A stretch of 64,000 bases of DNA from Bacteroidia bacterium (GTDB lineage: Bacteria > Bacteroidota > Bacteroidia > Cytophagales > JAAEPT01), in assembly GCA_030431525.1 (NCBI GenBank), contig JAUIJC010000002.1, positions 62,001 to 126,000 on the forward strand, given 5' to 3'. This document shows positions 25,549 to 34,365 of the stretch, piece after piece (the first letter of the stretch is position 1; each line of letters starts with the position of its first letter). The translations under genes were made by a program, and so were the position numbers. The notes under the pieces were generated by a model. The model worked only from the letters and a program-made list of their open reading frames with translations, had not been told where the DNA came from and did no database searches.

Positions 25549-26037
25549 ATGAAAGCAATAAAATCCCTAATGAAGGCCGTATTGCTGATGTTGAGTGTAG
25601 GGGTCTTCGCTCAGAACACCTCCTCGCAGATGCAGAGCCAATCCGAGAATGACTTGATACAATCGGTGTTCAATGCAGAGAAACGGTCTCTCGTTGATGA
25701 GTACATGAATCTCAAAGGAGAAGATGAAGAAGTCTTCTGGGAGATTTACAATAAGTACGAAGCCGATATGAGTGAGCTGAGTAAGGAGCGTCTGGACCTG
25801 ATGCAGAATTACGCCCAAGACTTTGATAATCTCACAGAGGATCAGGCTGACAAGTTTTCGAAGGAATATTACAAGCTGGACAAGAAGACACAGGCGGTGA
25901 GTCAAAAGTATTACAACCAAATGAAGAAACGACTTTCGCCTAAGCAGGCGCTAAGTTTTAAACAGTTGGATGATTATATCCGCACTGCCGTGAGGTTCCA
26001 TGTATTGGATGCCATTCCGTTTGTAGAAAATAAGTAA
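25549..26037 (+). CDS. Spy/CpxP-like periplasmic helical protein
   Basis: 162 aa. Signal peptide to about residue 22 (ending FAQ), then an all-helical, charged protein with tyrosines (YMNLKGEDEEVFWEIYNKYE, MKKRLSPKQALSFKQLDDYI). The LSPKQALSF and repeated LxxxQ-like pattern resembles the LTXXQ motif of Spy/CpxP chaperones, though similarity is weak. Likely periplasmic. Divergent from msrB with a 117-base spacer. Confidence 0.6.
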   Translation: MKAIKSLMKAVLLMLSVGVFAQNTSSQMQSQSENDLIQSVFNAEKRSLVDEYMNLKGEDEEVFWEIYNKYEADMSELSKERLDLMQNYAQDFDNLTEDQADKFSKEYYKLDKKTQAVSQKYYNQMKKRLSPKQALSFKQLDDYIRTAVRFHVLDAIPFVENK

Positions 26038-26057
26038 AGCACTGAAGTTACGCAGGC

Positions 26058-26166
26058 TGTCACCTGCCAAAAGCTATTAGCTATTGGCAGGTGGTGTGAA
26101 AAACAGTGCTGCAAAACTCCAGTAAAGCATAAAAAATCCCCCTGAATCATGTTTCAGGGGGATTTA
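26058..26166. terminator. Hairpin and terminator in the convergent spacer
   Basis: CACCTGCCAA and TTGGCAGGTG (26058-26095) form an inner hairpin without T run; AAAAAATCCCCCTGAA and TTCAGGGGGATTTAA (26131-26166) form the terminator for the minus-strand lipoprotein gene and probably for the plus-strand gene too. Confidence 0.85.
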
Positions 26167-26170
26167 ATTT

Positions 26171-27655
26171 TTAGTGAGTTTCAAAAAGTGATTTGGTGAT
26201 CGGGACGTTCCCATAATGGTCCACAAAGACCGCTTTCCCAAAGGAACTGAGCTTGGCATATTCCAAGTTGGAGCTCGACATTAACGTTTCTTGACTTCCG
26301 CCTTCTTGGTCGGTGTCGGAAATAGAAATGGTAAACGGCAAAATTTGTCCTTCAGATGGTTGAATATTGATCCAACGCAAGGGAATAGCAAAGTCCATTA
26401 AATAGCCTCCCGTAATTCGTTCGGCATTGCCCTCCAAAATCAATTTCTTACCATTGTTAGGATAAGTGGTGGTCAGCAAAATTCGTCTTCCGTTTTCACC
26501 TTCAGTGACGTTGACAAGAAGTTGCTGCAGTTTGTTGGCTCCATCGGCAAGCCAAATTTCCATATGGTCAGTGCCAAGGCCTTCGCCCCACACAATGGTA
26601 TTGTCCCTGATGCGTCCTTTCACATAAAGGTTGTCCTTGTCATAGCTGATACTACATCGGCCCCCAAGGTCTTTTTCGCTGCGGAAATTATCCTTGCCAT
26701 AGCTCACCTGAAATTCCTTGAACTCATTAGCTGCCTGACTCCCTTTAGGCGTTACGCGTAGCAGCTGCCCGTTTGCACTGGTCCAGTTCCCAAAATCCAA
26801 AATAGGCTGAGATTTCTGGAACACGCTTTTTGCACAAATCTTTCCGTTGATTAAATCCGTCCAAACGGTGCGTTCCATGCTTCCATCTCCAGAGGTCCAG
26901 TATTGACGGCTAAACATGATGTTCCCTTGGGATTCATATCCTTTCATTGTGGATTCCCCTCGAGCATAAATTTCACGATAGGGAAGGGTGTCGGAAAGAA
27001 TGTAATTTCCTCCAGACCGTGCAATGATGTAATAGTCTCCGTTGCTGTTCCAGTTTTGGGCGGCTCTATTGGTCAGGGCCAAATAGAATTCCTTGCTGTT
27101 CGTGCCCTTTGTGAGAATCACTGTGTCTTGCAGATGCAGGTTATGACGTGACAGCAATTGCGATAGCGAAGCGTTTCCTTTTGGGCCTTCTGACTCAAGT
27201 GCGCTGATGTCCTTCTCAGCTTCGTCATACACATAGAAGCCCATTTTCTCGCCGTTCTTTTGGCGGAAGCCTCGTAGTTCGTGCATGCTGCCGAATTGCC
27301 CTTGGAAGACTGCCACTTCTTTGCCTTCCGTATTCCTTTCCTTCAAAGAAATCACCTCATCTTGGATACTTCCTGTGATGACTTTTGGAGCCTGATTTCC
27401 ATAGCGAATATTGCCGCTCAATTCGGCTCCCTTACGGATGAGCGTTAGGCGGATTTGCTCTTTCTCTGCAATACTCCCCGAAAAGGTCTTTGTGAAATTC
27501 TTGCGGAATGGGTCTGAGGGAACCACCACCTCCTGTTCAATGATTTCTGGGATTTCGGGCAGGGTGGCTTGCTTCTCCTGAACGCGTTTTTTGAGTTCGT
27601 CGCAGGATCCGAAAAGTAATGTGGTCAGGAAAAGGGGAATCAGATGTTTTCGCAT
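26171..27655 (-). CDS. Lipoprotein with CBM9/DOMON-like C-terminal domain
   Basis: 494 aa. Lipobox LLFGSC near residue 18. The middle is beta-rich with no motif I recognise. The last 170 residues (SISYDKDNLYVKGRIRDNTI, GTDHMEIWLADGANK, GGYLMDFAIPLRWINI, LPFTISISDTDQ) follow the pattern of family 9 carbohydrate-binding or DOMON-like beta sandwiches, which bind sugars or haem. Envelope location is likely, ligand unknown. Divergent from the ABC permease gene at 27785. Confidence 0.65.
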   Translation of the reverse strand: MRKHLIPLFLTTLLFGSCDELKKRVQEKQATLPEIPEIIEQEVVVPSDPFRKNFTKTFSGSIAEKEQIRLTLIRKGAELSGNIRYGNQAPKVITGSIQDEVISLKERNTEGKEVAVFQGQFGSMHELRGFRQKNGEKMGFYVYDEAEKDISALESEGPKGNASLSQLLSRHNLHLQDTVILTKGTNSKEFYLALTNRAAQNWNSNGDYYIIARSGGNYILSDTLPYREIYARGESTMKGYESQGNIMFSRQYWTSGDGSMERTVWTDLINGKICAKSVFQKSQPILDFGNWTSANGQLLRVTPKGSQAANEFKEFQVSYGKDNFRSEKDLGGRCSISYDKDNLYVKGRIRDNTIVWGEGLGTDHMEIWLADGANKLQQLLVNVTEGENGRRILLTTTYPNNGKKLILEGNAERITGGYLMDFAIPLRWINIQPSEGQILPFTISISDTDQEGGSQETLMSSSNLEYAKLSSFGKAVFVDHYGNVPITKSLFETH

Positions 27656-27784
27656 AGGACAAAAATACCACCTTATAGTGCAAGTAGAAAAACTTTGTCA
27701 CTAAGGCAGGAAGGCAGGATGCTTAAAAAAGCTATTTTTGCCTCCATTGGCTGAACGCCACACATTCCAATTTGAATAGAAGTT

Positions 27785-29014
27785 TTGAACGTTTCCCAGT
27801 TTATTTCCAGTCGGATCCGACACCAGTCGGGAAAGTCCTTTGCCGCCACGGTTTCCCGTTTGGCGGTCTTTGGCTTGGTAGTGGGCATTTCCACACTTAT
27901 CATAGCCTTTGCCATTTTAGGAGGCTTTAAGCGGAAAGTTAGGGAGCGTGTCTATGATTTTGATGCCCATATTCATTTGACCCAATTTGGTTTGGGAACA
28001 GAAGCCGAGAACCAGCCGGTGCCCATGTCGGCGGATGCTTTTGTGCAGGGAAAAGAGCTTAACTCCATCAAGGAAATCTATCCTGTTGCCTTCCAGAAAG
28101 GGATTTTACACGCAAACGCCAATGTAATGGGCGTCGTGTTCAAGGGCATTGATTCCACCTTTGATTCCACCCGTGTTCGATGGGATCAGAGCGGAGAGCA
28201 TCACGGGAGTTACATTGAGTTTGGTGGGAAACCACATTCTCGCGATTTGATTGTCAGCCGAAACATTGCCGACAAACTCCAATTGAAAGTAGGGGATGAT
28301 GTCCGTTTTTATTCTTTCATTGACGGTCGCTTGAAACCCAAAAAGCTTTACCTAAAAGGTATCTATCGAACGGATTTGGAGGAGTTTGATGAGCGCTTGG
28401 TGTTGGGGGATATCAATGTGGTGCGTAGCCTTCAACAATGGCCAGATACCCTTGCCGGAGGTTTTGAGGTGGTGGTCCAAAATCCTGAAAAGCTGAATGA
28501 AACGCGCAATGAGCTTTCGGCTATAGCCGACTACTATTTTGATATTCAGACCATAGAGGAGCGTTTTACTCACATTTTTGATTGGTTGGGGTTGCTTGAC
28601 CAAAACGTGACGGTACTCATTTTCTTCCTTTTCTTTATCGCCTTCTTTAATGTGGTGGCCACCATGTACATCCTTATTATGGAGCGTACTCAAATGGTCG
28701 GTTTGCTAAAAGCATTGGGCGCTACGGATGGTACGATTCAACGCATTTTCTGGAGAACGGGACTGTGGTTGTTAATTTATGGACTGATTGGCGGAAACGC
28801 CTTGGGCCTCGGGGTTTGCGCCCTTCAGGATTTTGCCAAGGTGATTCCTTTGGATGCCTCTAACTATTACATGGACTACGTGCCTATTTATTGGGATTGG
28901 GAAGCCTTTTTCTTGGTGAATGTGGTGGCCATGGTGGTGATGGGAGCGGTCTTGGCTCTGCCTGTCCTGACTGTCCGATGGATGAAGCCCGTAAAAGCTA
29001 TCCGATTTGATTGA
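27785..29014 (+). CDS. FtsX/LolC-type ABC transporter permease
   Basis: 409 aa. Start codon TTG at 27785 (an in-frame stop lies four codons before and no better start fits). One helix near the N-terminus (about 25-48, LAVFGLVVGISTLIIAFAIL), a large periplasmic MacB-like domain (about 60-265), then three helices of the FtsX domain (about 275-400) with NVVATMYILIMERTQMVGLLKALGA. This is the membrane subunit of a LolCDE-like or MacB-like system that moves lipoproteins or other molecules without a classical pore. No ATPase gene is adjacent. Confidence 0.88.
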   Translation: MNVSQFISSRIRHQSGKSFAATVSRLAVFGLVVGISTLIIAFAILGGFKRKVRERVYDFDAHIHLTQFGLGTEAENQPVPMSADAFVQGKELNSIKEIYPVAFQKGILHANANVMGVVFKGIDSTFDSTRVRWDQSGEHHGSYIEFGGKPHSRDLIVSRNIADKLQLKVGDDVRFYSFIDGRLKPKKLYLKGIYRTDLEEFDERLVLGDINVVRSLQQWPDTLAGGFEVVVQNPEKLNETRNELSAIADYYFDIQTIEERFTHIFDWLGLLDQNVTVLIFFLFFIAFFNVVATMYILIMERTQMVGLLKALGATDGTIQRIFWRTGLWLLIYGLIGGNALGLGVCALQDFAKVIPLDASNYYMDYVPIYWDWEAFFLVNVVAMVVMGAVLALPVLTVRWMKPVKAIRFD

Positions 29015-29085
29015 TTCAGAGAGGTGGACAAATGTTGTTACCTTTTGCCTGAATCCTTTAACTTGTTAACGCATACCTATATTCA

Positions 29086-29520
29086 GTGGAAAAAAATCAA
29101 TTGATTTTGGCTGGAGTAGATGATTTGCCGAGGGTGGCAAAACGTCTTTTGGAGTTGGGAAAGGATTATCCCGTGTGGTTGTTTGAGGGTGAAATGGGTG
29201 CTGGAAAAACCACGCTCATTCGCGCTATTTGTGAAGAGTTAGGTGTAGAGGATAATGTGTCGAGCCCGACGTTCTCTTTGGTGAATGAATACCTTTCAGC
29301 CTCTGGAGAAACGCTCTACCATTTTGATTTTTACCGGTTGGAGGACGAGGAGGAAGCACTGGAAATAGGGATTGAAGAATATTTTTATTCAGGAAACCGC
29401 TGTTTTGTGGAGTGGCCCTCCATGATTCCATCTTTGTTGCCTGATGATGCCTTGAACATTGAAATTGAGGTGGTCGATGGTGGTGAGCGGACTATTACTT
29501 TAAGTGTGTATGGCGAATAA
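29086..29520 (+). CDS. tsaE: tRNA threonylcarbamoyladenosine biosynthesis ATPase TsaE
   Basis: 144 aa, GTG start at 29086. Walker A GEMGAGKTT (35-43), followed by NVSSPTFSLVNEY and YHFDFYRLEDEEEALEIGIEEYF, the standard TsaE signature. It drives the TsaBDE complex that adds t6A to position 37 of tRNAs reading ANN codons. It overlaps the alanine dehydrogenase gene by 11 bases, an arrangement I know from other Bacteroidetes. Confidence 0.96.
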   Translation: MEKNQLILAGVDDLPRVAKRLLELGKDYPVWLFEGEMGAGKTTLIRAICEELGVEDNVSSPTFSLVNEYLSASGETLYHFDFYRLEDEEEALEIGIEEYFYSGNRCFVEWPSMIPSLLPDDALNIEIEVVDGGERTITLSVYGE

Positions 29521-30748
29521 GCCCTTTGTTTCTGATATCGAGTCACTGGCCAAACAGAGTGCCCTGTACCCTCAGGAATCTCCGGCCGTGATTGAACGCT
29601 CTCAGGAGTCCATGCTCATCGGGATTCCCAAAGAGAAGGCCCAGCATGAGAACAGGCTATGCCTGACTCCCGAGTCTGTGGGTGTATTGGTGGCCAATGG
29701 CCATCAGGTGGTGATTGAAACAGGGGCAGGAAGCGCCGCAAATTATTCCGATCGGGATTATTCCGAGAAGGGTGCCCGAATTGTGTATTCAGCCAAGGAG
29801 GCCTTTCAAGCGGAAATTGTCTTGAAAGTTCACCGTGCCACCATCCAAGAGGTGGAATACATGAAGTCTGGAACCATCCTGATTTCCACCATTCGTGAAG
29901 CTTCTTTGGGTCAAGATTACCTTCGGGCATTGAACCGCAGGCGCATCACGGCCTTGGCTTTTGAGCTGATTGAAGATAAGGGTGGAAGCAAGCCTGTTGT
30001 TCGTTCCATGAGCGAAATCGCAGGAAACAGCGTTCTTCCTATAGCTTCTGAATATTTGAGTACCACCCGCAATGGCCGAGGGATTTTGCTCGGTGGAGTA
30101 ACAGGGGTGCCACCTTTGAAAATGGTCATTCTTGGTGCCGGAACCGTGGGTGAGACCGTTGCTCGTGTGGCCCGTGCATTGGGTGCTGAGGTCAAGGTTT
30201 TTGACAACCATCATTATAAACTGCGTCGTCTGAAGCGTGAGCTTCACGAGCAGGTCTATACTTCCATCATTGATGCCGACGTATTGCGCAAGGAATTGCT
30301 CGAAGCAGATGTAGTGGTTGGAGCCCTACGTTCGCAAGAAGGTCGAGGACTTTGTGTAGTCAGCGAGGAAATGGTGATGGACATGAAAGAGGGAGCAGTG
30401 ATTGTGGATGTGAGCATCAACCAAGGAGGTTGTTTCGAAACCTCAACGCCAACCTCACTTTCCTCTCCAATTTTCGTGAAGCATGGTGTTATTCACTATT
30501 GCGTACCTAACGTCGCTTCTCGTGTGGCAACTACAGCAACTCGTGCTTTAAGCCACATTTTCACCCCAATTCTTCTCCAGATGGCCAGCCTCGGTGGAAT
30601 TGAAGAAATCATGTATCGCAAGGAGTGGTTTGTCAAAGGCGTTTATGCTTTTGAGGGTTTTGTGACCAATAAGAATATCGCAGAGATGCATCGCATGGAA
30701 TACAGGGATTTAAGCCTGTTGTTGGCCGCGCGTATGAGTTGTCGATAG
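29510..30748 (+). CDS. ald: Alanine dehydrogenase
   Basis: 412 aa from the ATG at 29510 (GTG at 29504 is the alternative). IGIPKEKAQHENRLCLTPES is the alanine dehydrogenase/PntA N-terminal signature, and VILGAGTVGETVARVARALGAEVKVFDN is the NAD-binding fold (about 205-230). It interconverts alanine with pyruvate and ammonia. The N-terminal 36 residues before this domain are an extension common in the Bacteroidetes form. Overlaps tsaE. Confidence 0.9.
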   Translation: MANKPFVSDIESLAKQSALYPQESPAVIERSQESMLIGIPKEKAQHENRLCLTPESVGVLVANGHQVVIETGAGSAANYSDRDYSEKGARIVYSAKEAFQAEIVLKVHRATIQEVEYMKSGTILISTIREASLGQDYLRALNRRRITALAFELIEDKGGSKPVVRSMSEIAGNSVLPIASEYLSTTRNGRGILLGGVTGVPPLKMVILGAGTVGETVARVARALGAEVKVFDNHHYKLRRLKRELHEQVYTSIIDADVLRKELLEADVVVGALRSQEGRGLCVVSEEMVMDMKEGAVIVDVSINQGGCFETSTPTSLSSPIFVKHGVIHYCVPNVASRVATTATRALSHIFTPILLQMASLGGIEEIMYRKEWFVKGVYAFEGFVTNKNIAEMHRMEYRDLSLLLAARMSCR

Positions 30749-30782
30749 GACTCATAGTTCATTTTTACAGAAAATATGGATT

Positions 30783-30828
30783 AAAAGGATTCTGTTCATA
30801 AATTGTGGACGAATCCTTTTTGTTTTTC
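30783..30828 (+). terminator. Terminator of tsaE-ald
   Basis: AAAAGGATTC and GAATCCTTTT with an 18-base loop, then TGTTTTTC. It lies immediately before the next gene, whose ATG follows within five bases. Confidence 0.75.
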
Positions 30829-30832
30829 AGTT

Positions 30833-31252
30833 ATGTTGATCAAGATTGAATCCCTTCCGGAAGAAAAACCCCTCTTTGAATTGGGGCAACACATTGTTGA
30901 GATCTCGAGTATCAACGATGGTTTGAGCGAGCAAAAGCAAACGCCATTTTTCCAGTGCAAGTTTGAGAACAGTGGCGGTTTTATCCGTGAGCGCTATTAC
31001 AACACGGAAAATTCCCTTTGGAAAATCATCGACCTTTTTCGTGCCTGTGGCTTTGAGGTGAAAGCGAATACCACCTTGGATACAGCTGACTTGATTGGAA
31101 AGAAATTAGAAATCGAAATTGGGGAGGAGCAGTATATTGATCGCCTTACTGGAGAAGTGAAACAGGCAAAGCGTGTGGTGAAGCTGGAGCGTTTTGGAGA
31201 AGGTGATGAGGAAGGAGAAAAAGGAAGTGAGGAGGGGGATTTGCCGTTTTGA
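30833..31252 (+). CDS. Hypothetical soluble protein, weakly DUF669-like
   Basis: 139 aa from the ATG at 30833; the track start reads through the terminator. LPEEKPLFELGQHIVEISSI and TPFFQCKFENSGGFIRERYY, then LIGKKLEIEIGEEQYIDRLTGEVKQAKRVVKLERF, resemble the beta-barrel pattern of phage-type DUF669 proteins thought to bind nucleic acid. The C-terminus is strongly acidic (GEGDEEGEKGSEEGDLPF), as in single-stranded DNA-binding proteins that recruit partners by a tail. Annotation as DUF669 is a guess. Confidence 0.55.
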   Translation: MLIKIESLPEEKPLFELGQHIVEISSINDGLSEQKQTPFFQCKFENSGGFIRERYYNTENSLWKIIDLFRACGFEVKANTTLDTADLIGKKLEIEIGEEQYIDRLTGEVKQAKRVVKLERFGEGDEEGEKGSEEGDLPF

Positions 31253-31270
31253 TAGCGTTTGGGTCGTGCA

Positions 31271-31380
31271 TAGTGTCGATGGATTGAAATCCATCGCTTT
31301 GGAGAATCGCCCTTACAGGGCTTTGTTGTGGTAGCCCTGTAAGGGCGGTTCTTTTTAGCAAAGGACTTTAGTCCTTTGAT
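31271..31380. repeat. Composite dispersed repeat with GCCCTGTAAGGGC palindrome, copy 2
   Basis: Three palindromes in a row: GATGGATTGAAATCCATC, then GAATCGCCCTTACAGGGCT (31304-31322) against AGCCCTGTAAGGGCGGTTC (31333-31351) followed by TTTTT, then AAAGGACTTTAGTCCTTT. The middle one may terminate transcription of the plus-strand gene. The last one contains the TAA stop of the MATE gene. Confidence 0.75.
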
Positions 31381-32654
31381 GATTTGATATTTTCAAACCC
31401 CCACCAAGGCACCCCACCTCGAATCCCAACCCAAACCACCATACTCACCCAAACAGCGCTTAGCCCCAACCCCTGCCAGTCCAAAAAATAAAGCAAAGGA
31501 ATAAAAATACCTGTCGCCAAAATCAGGGTGTTTCTGAGGAAGCGGACGTTTCCAAGGCCAATAAAAATCCCATCGAAGGTGAAGGCTACTGAGCCCAGTA
31601 CAATGCTCAAGGAAAAGGAGGGAAGGACTGCGCTGATTTGATCCAAAACATTGATTTCTTTCGTGAAAATCTGAGCGATGGTTTCTCCAAAAAGCCAATA
31701 GCTCAATCCTAAGACTGAAGCAATAAGGAAGTTGGCGAACATGATTTTTTTGGCAAGCAATCGGATTCCAAGGGTGTCACCCTCGCCATTGAGCTTACCC
31801 ACCAAGGCCAATCCTGCATTGGCGTAGCCATCAATAAAAAAGGAGCAGAAAAGCCACAAGTTCATCAAAATGGTATGGGCTGAAATGGCGTATTCCCCAT
31901 TGCTCACAGCAATTCTGTTCGCAAAAAAGAGGGCTAAGTTAAGGCTGGCAGTGCGGATAAAGAGGTCGCCACTGACCCGTAATAATTCAAAAATGCTTCC
32001 TTCCTTTTGGCCAAATAACTGAGGTCTGGAAGGAATCTTTCGGAAGAGAAATAACACCGCCAAAAGAAAGATGATGGCTTGGGAAACAAGGGATGCATAA
32101 CCTGCGCCTTCAATGCCAAACTCCGGAATCCAGAGGTAATCCAATAGCAAGTTTATCTCTCCTCCAATTAGGGTGATGATCATCGCCCAAAGCGTGTTTT
32201 GGTGTCCTTTAAATATGCCAAAACAGGTATAGGCTGTCAGGATTAGGGGCAGTCCCAACAATCGAATTTTTAGATAGGAAGTACTGGCTTCCAAGAGTTC
32301 GCCTTCAGCACCATAAAGTCGAATAATTTGCTGGCTCAGCACATAGCCAATCAGCAGAAAGCAGATGCCCAGACCTGCGCTAAGAAGTAATGCCCTTCCT
32401 GCAATCGCTGATGTTTTTCCTTTATCCTCCAGATTATTGGCAATCATGGAGGCCGTGGCGCTTCGGATGGAGGCAAGCACCCAAATGATGACCAACAGAA
32501 TGGAGGTTGAAAGCCCCACAGCCGAAATGGCCACGTGTCCTGCTTTCCCCACCAAAGCAGTATCCGTCAGTGAAATAATGGGCTCAGCCATGCCCGAAAG
32601 CATGGATGGAATGGCCAGACTATTGATGTGTCGGAAGCTGGTGGTTTTGGACAT
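31368..32654 (-). CDS. MATE-family efflux transporter (DinF-like)
   Basis: 428 aa with twelve predicted membrane helices. N-terminal IPSMLSGMAEPIISLTDTALVGKAG is typical of MATE/DinF proteins, and GIFKGHQNT in helix 4 supports it. Exports organic cations or drugs in exchange for Na+ or H+. Its last codons and stop overlap the AAAGGACTTTAGTCCTTT repeat. Divergent from the small RNA and rtcB. Confidence 0.92.
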   Translation of the reverse strand: MSKTTSFRHINSLAIPSMLSGMAEPIISLTDTALVGKAGHVAISAVGLSTSILLVIIWVLASIRSATASMIANNLEDKGKTSAIAGRALLLSAGLGICFLLIGYVLSQQIIRLYGAEGELLEASTSYLKIRLLGLPLILTAYTCFGIFKGHQNTLWAMIITLIGGEINLLLDYLWIPEFGIEGAGYASLVSQAIIFLLAVLFLFRKIPSRPQLFGQKEGSIFELLRVSGDLFIRTASLNLALFFANRIAVSNGEYAISAHTILMNLWLFCSFFIDGYANAGLALVGKLNGEGDTLGIRLLAKKIMFANFLIASVLGLSYWLFGETIAQIFTKEINVLDQISAVLPSFSLSIVLGSVAFTFDGIFIGLGNVRFLRNTLILATGIFIPLLYFLDWQGLGLSAVWVSMVVWVGIRGGVPWWGFENIKSSKD

Positions 32655-32693
32655 GCCTACAAAAATGCACGGATGAAAAACATTTTGGCAGGG

Positions 32694-32724
32694 TTTGGAG
32701 TTTAAAAAAATGCATCTACATTTG
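32694..32724 (+). promoter_or_regulatory. Consensus Bacteroidetes promoter of the rtcB-upstream small RNA
   Basis: TTTG at 32694-32697, exactly 19 bases, TACATTTG at 32717-32724; a perfect match to TTTG-N19-TAnnTTTG. The expected start of transcription is about 32731. Confidence 0.9.
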
Positions 32725-32730
32725 CATCAT

Positions 32731-32871
32731 CAATTCGAGACACTCCTCAATCCGAGGAGGACGACAATGTTGGAACTTAGTCACATATCGCCCAGAATGA
32801 CCGAGCGCAGGTAATCCCGAAGCCTGCATGAATGATATTCCTATGCCCGGTTATTCGACCGGGCTTTTTTT
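32731..32871 (+). ncRNA. Predicted small structured RNA upstream of rtcB-prfH
   Basis: About 140 nt between a perfect promoter and a rho-independent terminator (GCCCGGT-TATTCG-ACCGGGC, then seven T). Inside are hairpins CTCCTC-AATCC-GAGGAG (32743-32759) and GCAGG...CCTGC near 32811-32826. No open reading frame of note; the track ORF that starts at 32832 begins inside the terminator. It may be a stand-alone small RNA or an attenuated leader of rtcB. It does not match tRNA, S-box, 6S or SRP patterns by eye, and no family is assigned. Confidence 0.7.
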
Positions 32872-32908
32872 GTGCCTTACTTTTTGGCCAAGCCTGGGTG
32901 TTGTTTTC

Positions 32909-32930
32909 AGTACGAAGTACACTGTACTTT
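32909..32930. repeat. GTAC-family repeat, copy 3 (short)
   Basis: AGTACGAAGTACACTGTACTTT, between the terminator of the small RNA and the rtcB start. Confidence 0.6.
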
Positions 32931-32948
32931 CAAAGTAACCCCAAACAC

Positions 32949-34355
32949 ATGGGCAGTAATAAACTCAAAGGCAAAGACCTTAGAGCAATTGAATTTCATT
33001 CAGACAAGGCAAAGAGCCTTGCATTATCTATTCTCAAAAAACATTACAAATTCCATTCGAAGCAGGAGCAATTGACGCTGTTGCAGGAGGTGTTCGCTAA
33101 TCCCCAAGACTTCGCTGATGATACCCTTTGGCATCGTGTAGCAGAGGAGTTGATTGCTAAACCAGCTGAGGCCATGAAGCAGGAAATTCCTTTGAGGGAA
33201 GAGCCGAACGCTTTCGAAGTATTTGGACGAAAACACATCACAAGCAATGCTTTTCAGCAAATGCGGATGGCCATGCGTCTTCCCATTGCGGAAAGTGGTG
33301 CTCTGATGCCCGATGCCCACCAAGGCTATGGTCTTCCGATTGGAGGTGTGTTGGCCACCAAAAATACCGTGATTCCTTATGGCGTTGGCGTGGATATCGG
33401 TTGTCGGATGAGCATGAGCATTTATGATGTGTCGCCAGATTACCTCAAGCGCAATGCTTATCAGTTTAAGATGGGCTTGAAGGAGCGCACCAACTTTGGT
33501 ACAGGCGGGGAACTGAACATCACCCAAGAGCATGAAATTTTGGACCGTTCTGAGTTTCAGTCTTTTGATTTGCTGAGGCAATTGCATGGCAAGGCCGTCA
33601 AGCAGTTGGGGACCTCGGGCTCAGGAAACCATTTTGTGGAGTGGGGTGTGGTTCGCTTGTTTTCCAATAATGCTTTGGGCATGGAGGCAGGTGAGTATTT
33701 GGCCCTGCTTTCCCACTCAGGATCTCGTGGATTGGGCGCTAACATCGCTAAGCACTTCACTGAAATTGCAAAGAGCAAATGCCTTTTGCCACGACAGGCT
33801 GGGCATTTGGCTTGGCTTGATTTGAACACAGAGGAAGGTCAGCAGTATTGGCTGGCGATGAACCTTGCGGGTGATTATGCCAAGGCATGTCATGATCAAA
33901 TCCATTATCACCTGAGCAAGTACATGGGCATTAAGCCAATAGTCAACATTGAGAACCACCACAATTTTGCTTGGAAGGAAGTTCAGGAAAATGGTGAGGA
34001 ATTGATTGTCCATCGAAAAGGTGCAACTCCAGCCAAAAAAGGTGAGTTGGGCATTATTCCAGGATCCATGACCGCGCCAGGATATTTGGTACGAGGCCAA
34101 GGAAATTCCGAATCACTTAACAGTGCCTCCCATGGAGCAGGACGAAAAATGTCTCGCAAAATGGCGAAGGAGTCTTACACAGGTAGCGCCATGAAAAAGG
34201 ACTTGAGTAAAGCTGGAGTTCAATTGATTGGTGGTGGCATTGATGAGGCGCCAGTGGCCTATAAGGACATTGACGAGGTGATGAAGTCGCAGTCCGAATT
34301 GGTGGAGGTTATTGGAAAATTCACTCCGAAAATTGTGAGGATGGATAAGGCGTAA
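32949..34355 (+). CDS. rtcB: RNA-splicing ligase RtcB (PrfH-linked form)
   Basis: 468 aa from the ATG at 32949 (MGSNKLKGKDLRAIEF); the track start lies in the upstream terminator. Metal and catalytic motifs are present: VGVDIGCRMSMS (metal Cys), GTSGSGNHFVEWG, LSHSGSRGLG, NIENHHNFAW and SASHGAGRKMSR with the guanylylated His. It joins RNA 2',3'-cyclic phosphate or 3'-phosphate ends to 5'-OH ends using GTP and Mn2+. Ten bases before prfH. Family knowledge: the PrfH-linked RtcB reseals 16S rRNA cut in the decoding centre by ribotoxins. Confidence 0.95.
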   Translation: MGSNKLKGKDLRAIEFHSDKAKSLALSILKKHYKFHSKQEQLTLLQEVFANPQDFADDTLWHRVAEELIAKPAEAMKQEIPLREEPNAFEVFGRKHITSNAFQQMRMAMRLPIAESGALMPDAHQGYGLPIGGVLATKNTVIPYGVGVDIGCRMSMSIYDVSPDYLKRNAYQFKMGLKERTNFGTGGELNITQEHEILDRSEFQSFDLLRQLHGKAVKQLGTSGSGNHFVEWGVVRLFSNNALGMEAGEYLALLSHSGSRGLGANIAKHFTEIAKSKCLLPRQAGHLAWLDLNTEEGQQYWLAMNLAGDYAKACHDQIHYHLSKYMGIKPIVNIENHHNFAWKEVQENGEELIVHRKGATPAKKGELGIIPGSMTAPGYLVRGQGNSESLNSASHGAGRKMSRKMAKESYTGSAMKKDLSKAGVQLIGGGIDEAPVAYKDIDEVMKSQSELVEVIGKFTPKIVRMDKA

Positions 34356-34365
34356 ATGAGCGAGA

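Noticed and set aside
32731-32871. tRNA, 6S, SRP or SAM-type RNA
   Set aside because: No cloverleaf, no GGAA-loop SRP core, no long 6S bubble and no S-box words could be recognised.
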